Assembly: GCA_964652195.1 (NCBI GenBank)
Contig: CAZZBB010000012.1
Coordinates: forward strand, 73,058-137,057
DNA: 64,000 nucleotides
Direction: 5' to 3'
From: MSPOR6 sp964652195
GTDB lineage: Bacteria > Poribacteria > WGA-4E > WGA-3G
In this document: one piece after another, positions 11,101 through 19,282 of the stretch
Numbering within the stretch: the first letter of the stretch is position 1
How the letters are laid out: the number at the start of each line of letters is the position of its first letter
Notes under the pieces: generated by a model
The model's input: the letters and a program-made list of their open reading frames with translations, nothing else
Databases searched by the model: none
Told to the model about the DNA's origin: nothing
Translations under genes and position numbers: made by a program

Positions 11101-13630
11101 TTCTTCTAAGAATAGTATTCCAGCGAACTTTGTAAACAGTAAGTAAAAGATCTCTTCCAGCCACGGAATTACCATTTTTGTCCACTGCGATATAGTCTAT
11201 TGTCACCTCTTGGTTGCGGTTTATTGCTCCATCATTAGGACGTTTAATACCAACATAATGTGAATAAGGATGAATAATAGCCCTTTGGGAAGCCGTAACA
11301 GCTCTACCACCGGGTTCATTAACACTCGCTGTAAATATACCATTTAATAGAGAAGGGGCTTTGACTTTTTCAGGTAGCATTACCTGATATATGACTTTAC
11401 CTTCATTATTAGTCTTAGTTTCTTTCAAATTCATCCTTTGTTTTTCAAATCGAGCAGTACTTGAGAAATGAAATGAACGCCATTTCTCAGCTGGTACATA
11501 AGGAACTGCTTCAAGCATATAGTATGCAGTGACTTTTCGGTTTGTAGCAGGAGGCCCGAACAAGTTGACAGCAGTTACCTCCATACCTACCTCAGCTCCT
11601 ATGTCATATTCAGGTTTATCTGTAGAGACAATCACCTTCATACGGTCAGGCATAAACTCTTCAACTTGGAATCGACCACGACCAATTTCTTTATTAGCCA
11701 CTTTTATCTTGGCGATATAACCACCAGTTTGTGCATAGGGAGGTAAAGTCAATTCAACTTCACATCCGCCGTGTTTGTCTGTATTTTTCTGGAATTCTCT
11801 TATGGTTCTTCCATCTGGAGCGGTAACTTCAATATGGGTCGGAAGAATAGGGGGTGTTAAATTATCTTTTCCCCGTACTATTCCTGCGATATTTACCCTT
11901 TCTCCAGGACGATACACACCCCTACTTGTATATAGAAATGCGTCATATCCAGTTTCTAAGTATGCTGTACCACCAACATTAAAATCGCCTGTAGAAAGTT
12001 GGTGTCGGTTAAGTTGGATGAAAGATATATCTTCACCTTTTTCTGCAGTCAGCATAAAAGGGGTAAACCCTTCGGTTTTTTGATCCACTGATGAGAATTT
12101 TACAAAACCTTGCCAATTTGTTTTTCCTGTCAGTAATGTTTGGTTGTTATCACTGATAAGTTTAATTGTTGCTTGAGATACAGGTTTTAGATTGGAAAGG
12201 GAATTGACCCATACCCATAACTCATCTCCTGCCCTTTTTGATATAATCCCAAGGTCAGTTAGCATTACCCATTGTGTTGCACGAGGTCTATAGTTATGAG
12301 GGTGTCTGGCAGTGACTTTAAAGATACCTATATACTTATCATCAAGATATTGCCCCAAATCAATAGGAGTTTTTACCTCTTCATTCAGTTTTGATTTAAT
12401 TGATAGACTACCCGAATGGATTGGTTTACCTAAACCGCTTGTATATGTACTCCAATTTCTTAGTTTAGAAGCATATATAAGGTTATTAGCAAAAACCTTT
12501 TCAATTTGAATGTTGACATTCTCTATATTTGTTGTTGCTAATCCGAGATTCATGTTTTGATTTCGAGTTAAGAAAAACCCACTTCCGGCAAAACGAATCT
12601 GCGGAGGTACATCCGGTATGGTAAGTGTTACTGAATAAGATTTCTTTAATATGGATCCATCAGGGGCAGTTAATCCTTCCTGAATGCTGACTTTATATTT
12701 ACTACGCCGTTGAAAATCACCATATATATCAACCCCATCATAACGTTGGATTATCTGCGTATCTAATTCGGGTTCAATTTGAATGTACGGTTGTATGGTA
12801 TCAACAGGTACATTAGAACTGAATCGAAGCCGTATATGAGGACTACCAGAATATTCATCTACATTGGCATATGTAACTCTAAGTCTATCTCTGCCAGCCA
12901 AGGTTAATGTTCTAATACTTGCCTGCTTCAATCCAATTTTTCCACCGATACAATTAAATCCTTTATCAATTTGTACCTTTAGAGATTGATTTCCAAGAAG
13001 TCGTGGAATTTCTTCTGTCTCAATTGATATCTCTTTTGCAATTCCACTTTCTGGTTGAAGTGTATAGGGTAATATAACATTATCTTGAAGCTTCAGAGAT
13101 AGATTTGAACGTAAATCGGCAATATTCACAGGATAGTTAAAAGCTAACTTCCCTTTGACTTTGGCATGGGTCTTGGTATATTTAAATTCCAGATTCTTCC
13201 TTTCAATACGAAATGGTTCTGTTAAAAAAGTGAATTTTCTGTTACCAGTAATGACAAAACCCAGTGAACTTTGATGCAATTTCGGTGAGAGTACGACGGT
13301 GTAACTTGCGGAGGGAGATAAAGGACTATCTAAAAAGTAACGAATTGTATCACGTTTGACCCAACGGCTGACTCCTTCAACTGTAGGAGTAAATTGAACT
13401 GCCTGACTTGGCAATTCGGTGTTAACCAGTGAATTATCTATGACAGGTTCTGAAAATGTAAATGTAAAGTCTACCCATTGAAGGACTTTCTCACCCTTTG
13501 GTGTGAATGATTTTACATGGACACGAGTTTTTGAACCTGTGGATAGATTGTGAATATATAGAGAACCTATTATCAATAAAAGCAAAGAGAGTATTCCTAC
13601 AACGCCTATATACAATTGTTTATTTTTCAT
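8192..13630 (-). CDS. Bacterial alpha-2-macroglobulin (YfhM type), thioester-containing
   Basis: This 1812-residue protein has an N-terminal membrane anchor (about 7-30) and repeated beta-sandwich MG domains. The MG2/A2M signature regions are present (for example TSRGVYRPGERVNIAG). The thioester site CLEQ sits in the stretch RYPYGCLEQTTSK with its Cys near residue 1352, followed by an alpha/alpha-toroid. Bacterial A2Ms sit in the periplasm, trap proteases after bait-region cleavage and bind them through the reactive thioester. Unlike E. coli YfhM there is no lipobox, so it is probably anchored by the N-terminal helix. AGGAG eight bases before the ATG supports the start. It is the first gene of a unit with pbpC. 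Confidence 0.93.
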   Translation of the reverse strand: MKNKQLYIGVVGILSLLLLIIGSLYIHNLSTGSKTRVHVKSFTPKGEKVLQWVDFTFTFSEPVIDNSLVNTELPSQAVQFTPTVEGVSRWVKRDTIRYFLDSPLSPSASYTVVLSPKLHQSSLGFVITGNRKFTFLTEPFRIERKNLEFKYTKTHAKVKGKLAFNYPVNIADLRSNLSLKLQDNVILPYTLQPESGIAKEISIETEEIPRLLGNQSLKVQIDKGFNCIGGKIGLKQASIRTLTLAGRDRLRVTYANVDEYSGSPHIRLRFSSNVPVDTIQPYIQIEPELDTQIIQRYDGVDIYGDFQRRSKYKVSIQEGLTAPDGSILKKSYSVTLTIPDVPPQIRFAGSGFFLTRNQNMNLGLATTNIENVNIQIEKVFANNLIYASKLRNWSTYTSGLGKPIHSGSLSIKSKLNEEVKTPIDLGQYLDDKYIGIFKVTARHPHNYRPRATQWVMLTDLGIISKRAGDELWVWVNSLSNLKPVSQATIKLISDNNQTLLTGKTNWQGFVKFSSVDQKTEGFTPFMLTAEKGEDISFIQLNRHQLSTGDFNVGGTAYLETGYDAFLYTSRGVYRPGERVNIAGIVRGKDNLTPPILPTHIEVTAPDGRTIREFQKNTDKHGGCEVELTLPPYAQTGGYIAKIKVANKEIGRGRFQVEEFMPDRMKVIVSTDKPEYDIGAEVGMEVTAVNLFGPPATNRKVTAYYMLEAVPYVPAEKWRSFHFSSTARFEKQRMNLKETKTNNEGKVIYQVMLPEKVKAPSLLNGIFTASVNEPGGRAVTASQRAIIHPYSHYVGIKRPNDGAINRNQEVTIDYIAVDKNGNSVAGRDLLLTVYKVRWNTILRRNSRGQSQYVSNPQKTTLESHPLISTSDIGTFTFTPTEYGEYRVHIEDTASGAKSEIKMETSGWGYVPVSMENPSLLEMNLDKTAYNPGEIAKLHVKAPFPGKLLLTIEREKILSYKIVNLRGNTASLNIPVQYAYKPNIYLSGTIIRSTESLKEHGSARAFGIIPLKIDDTSNRFTIDLDAPEEIRPNTDVTVKYTVKGKNSGFSHITIAAIDEGILQLTDFKTPDAHKYFYRQRGLKTVVHDLYSAVLPEIESAQTESSTGGDGSLAAGRAKRLNTASIMRVKPVSLWSGILKTDRNGKGTVDFHVPQFNGTLRIMAVAYANTNFGAAEKPIIVREPVVITPTFPRFLSGGDRIQFPINVHNGTGVDGEFNVEIQAQGDVQFLSDAEADEATTDNRKIQKQIYIGSDVEEQLLFELLTHDSIGKATFTVSAFGNNERSEMTVQLPLRSAAPPVTDTGNGIVNADEPEDFIFPSNFIPESSEFGLTVSPFPAVKFADGIRYLLRYPYGCLEQTTSKVFPLLYFSDVARTIDPDLATDERIDYYITQGINKLESMLSSQNHFSYWPGGGYINHWSSIYATHFLVEARKSGYEVSDRVYTAMLEGLRNQAKQISSNQRTIDNNNRYNAERAVYSCYVLAAAGHPEKGVMHYFKNNLLSGLTGFSRFQLAGAFGLSGDLETALSMLPISIPTSNGGKRQSGNNFNSPIRSQAIMLDVLAEVNENHPSIPMLVNNLSQSASKKNRWGTTQENAFAFLALGKILRKQMDGNYTGTITVNGTHLADFDSENPSVRFANKEWDGAQIQISIEGEGNCYYHWSAFGIRRDSSIEEYDRDLQVRRRYLNQDGTPYENEFKHGDMVIAEITVKALNFNLENVVVVDMLPAGFEIENARLASRASIPWLKTDDFKPDYVDIRDDRMIFFGTFPRQRERKFHYALRAVTRGEFNLPPVSAEAMYDPANSSIASSGKITIID

Positions 13631-14007
13631 CGTAAAGTCTCCTAAGCGTCCAATTAAACTGAAACTTGAAGTCTATTAATTTTTAGTGCAATAAATTTGT
13701 CCACATTGTCCTATGATTCTGTCAATATGAACATAATATTTATTGATATGAAAATCCGTTCTTCTATTATCTATGATACTTAAAATTAAGATGATATCCA
13801 TTTGAGATCTTGTTATCAATCAAGTTAATTCTTTATTTATTATGTACAGAGCAAATTCTGTGCCAATATTTAGTACTTCCAATATGATTTCCATAATATT
13901 GCTACTAAATTCTGTATATTTTAGAAACATCATTATTTATTACACTCAGTTTAAATCAAACAAACAATTAGAGTGTGTATGGCAACGGGGGTAATTATAA
14001 CAGAAGG

Positions 14008-14043
14008 ACAATCTCGCTTAAAGCAACCTTTAAGCGAGATTGT
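14008..14043. repeat. 16-bp perfect palindrome with CAAC loop
   Basis: ACAATCTCGCTTAAAG (14008-14023) is exactly complementary to 14028-14043 around the loop CAAC. The stem is long and perfect but has no clear T-run on either side. It could be a terminator, an mRNA-stabilising hairpin or an intergenic repeat unit. Confidence 0.55.
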
Positions 14044-14091
14044 TTGGTGGAATGTCAGGTAGTTAGTATATTACTAAAATCGGGTAGATTT

Positions 14092-14143
14092 GTAAGAAAA
14101 TGCTATCATGTGTAAAAAATAACACACTCAACTATTTTCTTAC
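14092..14143 (-). terminator. Nested hairpin downstream of the haem-protein operon
   Basis: GTAAGAAAAT (14092-14101) pairs with ATTTTCTTAC (14134-14143). Inside it TGTGT (14109-14113) pairs with ACACA (14122-14126). It lies about 130 bases past the stop of the di-haem barrel gene and is a plausible transcription end for that unit. Confidence 0.4.
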
Positions 14144-14270
14144 TTACATGAATGTGTAAGGTGTATTCTACAATTGTGCTTAAGGGAGCACCTACAGAGG
14201 TTATATAAGAAAAAACATAGATTTCAAACATCATTTCTTATATTCAACTTCCGATACATTTATTTATGAA

Positions 14271-15488
14271 TTAAAACCAGAAATGAGACATTAGAATGAG
14301 TTGATTTGTCCCTTTGAGTTGTCGTAATTCACTTTTACTTGAGATCTTCTCATCTGGCAAGCGATCATTGTTTGGTAGGTTTGCCCAGTAAAATAGTGAA
14401 ATAGCCCCGTTTTCCATAAAATTGTATTTGGCAGTAAATGTAATTCGCTTACCTGCATCCCCTAATACCATTCTATCAGGATCAAATAAACCGTAACGAC
14501 CAGATAGTGATAACTGGGGAAAGAGTCGATATTTGGCACCAAAATAATACCCTTTAGAATCGACAGTATCGTCTGCAAAAGACAGTACTTCACCACTATT
14601 ACCAAAATTGAATTCACCTTCCAAACTGAGATCACCGAATGAGGCAGTCAAGAAAGCACCAAGTACTCGTTCCCACTCTTCATTAGGTTTTTCTAACATA
14701 CATGAAATACCTGCACGGATTGGACCGAGTTGTCCACCGAATGTTCCAAGAGATCCATTGGCGGTGTTATTCCTCGCATTGAAAAAAGCTGCATTGTAGA
14801 AAATTTTTCCATAACTACCCCCTGCTTCGAGGCCGACATCACGTTTATTTGAACCTAAATCGTAACCTTCTCTCACGAGTATATTATGATCTTTTTGTTT
14901 AATGCCGAATGGTAGTCGAAATTGTCCAACTCTAACGTAAAGATGTTTAGGAATCGCATCAACAGTTGCAAAGGCATTTAATGTAGTACCAACATTATTC
15001 GATACGGTTAACCGGATGTTTTCTGAGGCTTGCGCGTTAAATGTAACTTCTGCTTGCATGAGAAAAAATCTATCAACAGAAGAATGGCATGAGGTACAGC
15101 CTGCTCTTGTTCCTTCTTCTTCATCAACATGGGTGGTTTTGATAAATGCTGTCTGGAGATCGAGTGAAGTGGTTATTTGTTTGATTAACTCCTTTGTTTC
15201 TTCTGTCACAGCCTCTATATCAAAGTCTTCAGGGAATTCAAAATAGTTTTCTTCGAAAATCTCACCAATGCGATTTCGAGGTCCACCACCCGCAGGATCT
15301 ATATGACAGAAAGTGCAATCCTTATTTAATTCGGCTGCAAATTCTGGTCTGGCTTCGGCAGAGTTAATCATGAATATGCTAATCAATACAATTGATAGAA
15401 ATGTCAATATTAACAATTTTGGAATATTGAATTGCTTCATATTTTTTCGAGGAAAAAGCATATTCAATTTGGTAGAATAAAATTCCAT
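14271..15488 (-). CDS. Di-haem cytochrome c fused to an outer-membrane beta-barrel (Cyc2-like architecture)
   Basis: A 405-residue exported protein. The signal peptide covers about 17-46 and ends SAEA. Two CxxCH haem-c sites follow: CTFCH (Cys58, Cys61, His62) and CTSCH (Cys131, Cys134, His135). From about residue 145 onward the sequence alternates in amphipathic beta strands and ends in HFWF, the aromatic C-terminus recognised by the BAM machinery. This resembles fused cytochrome-porins such as the iron oxidase Cyc2, which moves electrons across the outer membrane. Cyc2 has one haem and a larger barrel, so homology is not claimed. AAGGAG seven bases before the ATG at 15488 fixes the start. 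It sits 57 bases downstream of the P460-type lipoprotein gene and probably shares its mRNA. Confidence 0.75.
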   Translation of the reverse strand: MEFYSTKLNMLFPRKNMKQFNIPKLLILTFLSIVLISIFMINSAEARPEFAAELNKDCTFCHIDPAGGGPRNRIGEIFEENYFEFPEDFDIEAVTEETKELIKQITTSLDLQTAFIKTTHVDEEEGTRAGCTSCHSSVDRFFLMQAEVTFNAQASENIRLTVSNNVGTTLNAFATVDAIPKHLYVRVGQFRLPFGIKQKDHNILVREGYDLGSNKRDVGLEAGGSYGKIFYNAAFFNARNNTANGSLGTFGGQLGPIRAGISCMLEKPNEEWERVLGAFLTASFGDLSLEGEFNFGNSGEVLSFADDTVDSKGYYFGAKYRLFPQLSLSGRYGLFDPDRMVLGDAGKRITFTAKYNFMENGAISLFYWANLPNNDRLPDEKISSKSELRQLKGTNQLILMSHFWF

Positions 15489-15545
15489 AGGCTTACTCCT
15501 TATACTGTCAATTAGGCAAGGTTTTATTGCAATCTATAGTTGACA

Positions 15546-16133
15546 TCAATCAAGTGCAGTAAAAACATAGTCCATATCTTTAACTCTGGCATGGCAACCC
15601 CAACATACACGGTCTCGGGCTAAGATTGTAAAATCATCATCAGGAGCACCTCTTGTGTATTCAATAAACTCCCAATCATTATGATCAGGATCGCTACCAG
15701 CAACTTTACGCATAATTGCAATCAAACCGATGTAGTCTTTATTAGGTCTGGAAGCTTCTTTTACAACAATACTTCCATCTGGGTATGGAAATGTCTGTTC
15801 TCCATCTGGTGCAATTACTTCTCGGTCTTGATTAACATATACGTTTTTTGTACCATTATGCGGGTCACCACCAGGAACAGGGGGTATAGGTTCTGCATTC
15901 AATTTAAGCCATTTCTCATAGCCTGCAGTATAATCAGGTAGTCCCGGTAGTGCAACAATTGTTTCTTCAGGTTGTTGAACTTCTTGGTTATTCACTCCAT
16001 TGTCAGTTTCCTGGACAAGTTCCTCTATCTGGTGTTCTTCCACACAGGAAGTGAACAGTAGACCAGCAATTAGAACTGATACAATACATTGTATTGTATT
16101 TAGGAAATGGGGAGTATGTTTTCGGTTATTCAT
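15546..16133 (-). CDS. Cytochrome P460-family lipoprotein
   Basis: A 195-residue lipoprotein: a hydrophobic signal, a lipobox ending FTSC (lipid Cys30), an acidic linker, then a domain starting about residue 65. The C-terminus holds a single haem-c site CWGCH (Cys177, Cys180, His181) followed by ARVKDMDYVFT. That ending, together with MRKVAGSDPDHNDWEF, is typical of the cytochrome P460 family. Members oxidise hydroxylamine or bind NO, using a haem cross-linked to a Lys or Phe; the cross-linking residue cannot be assigned here. AAGGAG lies just upstream of the ATG. It is the first gene of a pair with the di-haem barrel, suggesting electron transfer between them. Confidence 0.8.
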   Translation of the reverse strand: MNNRKHTPHFLNTIQCIVSVLIAGLLFTSCVEEHQIEELVQETDNGVNNQEVQQPEETIVALPGLPDYTAGYEKWLKLNAEPIPPVPGGDPHNGTKNVYVNQDREVIAPDGEQTFPYPDGSIVVKEASRPNKDYIGLIAIMRKVAGSDPDHNDWEFIEYTRGAPDDDFTILARDRVCWGCHARVKDMDYVFTALD

Positions 16134-16253
16134 AACTTTCTCCTTAGATGAATATGATTTTAGTATATATTAAACTTGTAAGCTATACAATACATTAATT
16201 CGTTTGTCGATAGTAAAATATAGAAAAACTTAATACCTACGGGGAATAATCTC

Positions 16254-16288
16254 CGGTTTTATAGATAGAATTGGAACCTATAAAACCG
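16254..16288. repeat. 11-bp inverted repeat upstream of ftsY
   Basis: CGGTTTTATAG (16254-16264) is complementary to CTATAAAACCG (16278-16288). The 350-base gap 16134-16483 separates the divergent P460 and ftsY genes and holds no gene. The dyad could be an operator or a small repeat; its spacing from either start is too large to decide. Confidence 0.4.
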
Positions 16289-16483
16289 CAATACTTATGT
16301 GACACCTAACGACAAAAAGGACTTATCATATTACATTTATTTTTTTATACCAAAATGATTTAAATTGTTGTAATATTATCATCTGTTATTTAGTAAAGTC
16401 AGTATACGAATTGAATCAAAGACTAAACGAAACATTAATTATCATATATGAAACGAACTAACATGTGAATAAAGGAGAATTGG

Positions 16484-17500
16484 ATGCTTAGAAAATTGTT
16501 TAAAGGTGGTGATAAAAAAGCTGATGAACTAAAGAACACAGTACAGGATGAACCACTGGAGACAAATGGGAAAGATAATTGGTTTAATCGTCTGAAATCC
16601 AGTTTGGCTAAAACTCGAAATAATTTAATGTCTCAACTTTCTGGATTACTTCGAGTCGGTAGGAAGATTGACGAAGATCTAATGGATGAAATTGAAGAGA
16701 TTCTAATCCAAGCTGACGTAGGTGTTGATACAACTCTGAAATTGATGGATAATGTTCGGGAGACAGTAAAATCCCAAGGATTGGGCGACTCCTCTGAGTT
16801 AGAAATAGTTATTAAAGATGAAATTCGAAATCTGCTCGGGGAAGATACTCCATTAAAACTTGAAGGAGAAGGACCTTATACGATTTTGGTTCTTGGCGTG
16901 AACGGTGCAGGAAAAACGACAACTATTGGGAAACTTGCCAGCAGGTTTAACACTGATGGATACCGTGTTCTCGTTGCAGCAGGAGACACTTTTCGGGCAG
17001 CTGCTGAAGATCAATTAGAAGTCTGGTGTGAACGAGCAGGGGTCGACTTGATTCGGGGTGGAGAAAATGCTGAACCTGCCTCTGTGGTTTTTGATGCTAT
17101 ACACGCAGCAAATCATCGTGAAGCAGATGTTTTAATAGTAGACACAGCAGGAAGATTACATACGAAAAAACCTTTGATGGATGAGTTGTCAAAAATCGGA
17201 CGGGTTATGGCACAAGCCCATGCTGGAGCTCCCCATGAAGTACTACTTGTTATTGATGGTACCGTGGGACAAAATGCCTTAATGCAGGCGAAGATTTTCA
17301 ATGAAGCTGTTCCTATTACGGGTGTGGCAGTCACTAAACTTGACGGTACCGCAAAGGGCGGAATAATACTTGGAGTGAAATCCGAATTGGGAGCACCCGT
17401 AAAACTAATTGGAATTGGAGAGAAACTTGACGACCTAAGAGATTTTGTAGGTACCGAATTTGTTGAAGCTCTTTTTGTTTCTGAAGAGACATCAGAGTAA
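16484..17500 (+). CDS. ftsY: Signal recognition particle receptor FtsY
   Basis: A 338-residue SRP-type GTPase. A charged, variable N-terminal region (about 1-50) precedes the N helical bundle and the G domain. Motifs: GVNGAGKTTT (P-loop), DTFRAAAEDQL (insertion box), DTAGRLHT (G3) and TKLDGTAKGG (G4 and closing loop). FtsY docks SRP-ribosome complexes at the membrane for insertion of inner-membrane proteins. The short acidic domain is typical of bacteria outside the enterics. AAAGGAG upstream of the ATG supports the start. A strong terminator follows at once. Confidence 0.97.
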   Translation: MLRKLFKGGDKKADELKNTVQDEPLETNGKDNWFNRLKSSLAKTRNNLMSQLSGLLRVGRKIDEDLMDEIEEILIQADVGVDTTLKLMDNVRETVKSQGLGDSSELEIVIKDEIRNLLGEDTPLKLEGEGPYTILVLGVNGAGKTTTIGKLASRFNTDGYRVLVAAGDTFRAAAEDQLEVWCERAGVDLIRGGENAEPASVVFDAIHAANHREADVLIVDTAGRLHTKKPLMDELSKIGRVMAQAHAGAPHEVLLVIDGTVGQNALMQAKIFNEAVPITGVAVTKLDGTAKGGIILGVKSELGAPVKLIGIGEKLDDLRDFVGTEFVEALFVSEETSE

Positions 17501-17552
17501 CATACTACAGCCTAACCCTACAACATATTATATAGGGTTAGGCTGTAGTATG
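17501..17552. terminator. 20-bp perfect inverted repeat, bidirectional terminator
   Basis: Bases 17501-17520 are exactly complementary to 17533-17552 around a 12-base loop. The hairpin begins right after the ftsY stop and lies between convergent ftsY and the ECF sigma gene. It probably ends transcription from both sides, although no long T-run follows. Confidence 0.7.
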
Positions 17553-17601
17553 TAAGCAGGTAATGTAGAGGACAATCTTAATCTACCTTGTAGAACTTGT
17601 C

Positions 17602-18219
17602 TTATAGGGCATCTCCATCTTTAAGGTAGGACTGTAAGTGTTTGCGTAGATTGCGATGGGCATGGAATAGGTGAGCCTTGACAGTTCCATCCGATCTACC
17701 AACCGCAGTAGCGATATCTTTTAGTGATAGACCATCCCAGTGGCGTAAGATGAAAATCTTACGTTGTTTCGGTGGCAGCTGACGAATCGCCTTTCGGATC
17801 TGAAGTCTAAGCTCCTTATTCTCCACTGCTTTGGCAGGTGAATCTAACCGTAGGTCTGGGAAATTCGCCATCGGTAATTCCTCGGATTCATCGGAATCAT
17901 ATACCATTACTTCCGAACGCGATTTTTTTCGTAAAAAATCTATACACAGGTTGACAGTGATTTTATAAAGCCAACTATAGAACTGGCATTGACTCTTGAA
18001 GTTACCCAATCCTTGGTAAGCACGGATAAATGCATCTTGTGTAATATCAAGGGCATCTTCATGATTAGGAACAAAACGCAGCACTAACCGATAAGTTCGT
18101 TTTTGATAGCGAGTAAATAGCGTATCAAATACTGCGGTATCACCACTTTGAAATTGTTCTATCAGTTGAGCATCATCATTACAACTTGGAGGAATACTTT
18201 CGGGGCTTGGGGACTGCAT
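17602..18219 (-). CDS. ECF-family RNA polymerase sigma factor
   Basis: The 205-residue protein has sigma region 2 (about 20-90: YQKRTYRLVLRFVPNHEDA, DITQDAFIRAYQGL, FYSWLYKITVNLCIDFLRKK with a break at the RKK) and region 4 (about 140-195: LPPKQRKIFILRHWDGLSLK followed by the helix-turn-helix GRSDGTVKAHLF). It would direct polymerase to an alternative promoter set, usually for envelope or oxidative stress. AGGAG lies five bases upstream of the ATG. There is no anti-sigma gene downstream, because the next gene is the convergent ftsY. The upstream co-directional neighbour is the MarR fusion, 60 bases away. Confidence 0.93.
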   Translation of the reverse strand: MQSPSPESIPPSCNDDAQLIEQFQSGDTAVFDTLFTRYQKRTYRLVLRFVPNHEDALDITQDAFIRAYQGLGNFKSQCQFYSWLYKITVNLCIDFLRKKSRSEVMVYDSDESEELPMANFPDLRLDSPAKAVENKELRLQIRKAIRQLPPKQRKIFILRHWDGLSLKDIATAVGRSDGTVKAHLFHAHRNLRKHLQSYLKDGDAL

Positions 18220-18279
18220 GTTCTCCTCTTATATGTCATTGGCTGAATAGTAATTCAGTCGTTAGTTATAGAATAGAAG

Positions 18280-19158
18280 TCACCGATCTGTCTGTTTTTG
18301 TACACAATGAAACCATTCTCTGTATCTGCGGCTATCTTTAACCATCTGTTGAAGCAGGGATAATTCCTCATCTTCTTCGGCACAAGGTGCATCAGCCAGC
18401 AATGCTAACAACTCCTCATACACGATCTTATCTTCATCTACCAATGCTGAAAGAAGACTATCAAAGTTCTCTCCCATTCCGAGTAGTGAAAATAATTGAT
18501 TCGTGTGCCGTAATTCTTCTGAGGCAGCCTGGTTTAGGTACGCAGCAAGTTCATGTTCATTTCGTTTCTCTGCGATTCGAGCGAGAATTAACCGCATTCC
18601 GACGAGTTTGAGTTTGGCTTGCGCAAGTTCGTCAAGTCCCGTCTCAAATTTCTCACGTAAATGATCAGCATCACGCGGGTGCAACTGGGAATAACTCGGC
18701 CAAACGGGTTTCGCCATCACCTGTTTCAATCTCTTTAGACTTTCTATAAGGTTATCTTGTTCTTCTGGGGACAATTGACCAAAAGTGTGTTCCCAAAAGT
18801 CTTCTGCCTGTTTTACACCTTCACTAAAAAGTTCTTGAGATTGTGGTGTTAGTTGAATGCGAGCTCTTCTTCTATCTTCATCACACTTACGACGGACAAC
18901 CCAACCTTGACGTTCTAATCTGTTGACTAAACCAGAAACTGTATTGTGAGCAAGACCGAGATGTTCACCCAATTCACTTACATACATGCCGGATTCACGA
19001 CCATACCAATGTAAGTGTTGTAAGGCGTTAAATTGGACAATTGTTAGGCGATTCGGAACTAAATCCTGAATAAACCGGGATTTGGTTGATGCTTGGGCAT
19101 GTCGCATCACACGCATAACAACATCAATTTCTTGGTTGAATTCACGGTTTTTAGACAT
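18280..19158 (-). CDS. MarR-family regulator fused to a rubrerythrin/ferritin-like helical domain
   Basis: Residues about 1-150 form a MarR winged helix: YVSELGEHLGLAHNTVSGLV recognition helix, then the wing with DEDRRRARIQLT. About residues 170-290 look like a ferritin-like bundle. A segment reading LARIAEKRNEHELAAYL then SEELRHTNQLFSLLG lines up with the rubrerythrin helix that carries the ExxH iron ligands (here ELRH). The first-helix Glu ligand appears replaced by Lys, so a full di-iron site is doubtful. The combination suggests a DNA-binding regulator that senses iron or peroxide. The upstream ribosome binding site is weak. Confidence 0.7.
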   Translation of the reverse strand: MSKNREFNQEIDVVMRVMRHAQASTKSRFIQDLVPNRLTIVQFNALQHLHWYGRESGMYVSELGEHLGLAHNTVSGLVNRLERQGWVVRRKCDEDRRRARIQLTPQSQELFSEGVKQAEDFWEHTFGQLSPEEQDNLIESLKRLKQVMAKPVWPSYSQLHPRDADHLREKFETGLDELAQAKLKLVGMRLILARIAEKRNEHELAAYLNQAASEELRHTNQLFSLLGMGENFDSLLSALVDEDKIVYEELLALLADAPCAEEDEELSLLQQMVKDSRRYREWFHCVQKQTDR

Positions 19159-19282
19159 ATTTCTAAATTGCGTCCTATATAAGAGGTAAATCCGTCGTAT
19201 ACGACATAATTATAGAGGTAAATTCAGGCTATGTCAAATTAAAATGGGTTTAAATACAGAATTAGTAAGAATTTAGAAGGGT

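Larger units (their letters stand above)
13631..14270. other. Intergenic region, AT-rich, with two strong palindromes
   Basis: No gene is supported in these 640 bases. The stretch 13650-13990 is plain AT-rich sequence that should hold the alpha-2-macroglobulin promoter on the minus strand. Two palindromes, listed separately, lie between 14008 and 14143. Confidence 0.5.

Noticed and set aside
13631..14270. Non-coding RNA in the gap before the haem operon
   Set aside because: Only isolated hairpins are present; no known RNA fold or promoter-terminator pair could be made out.
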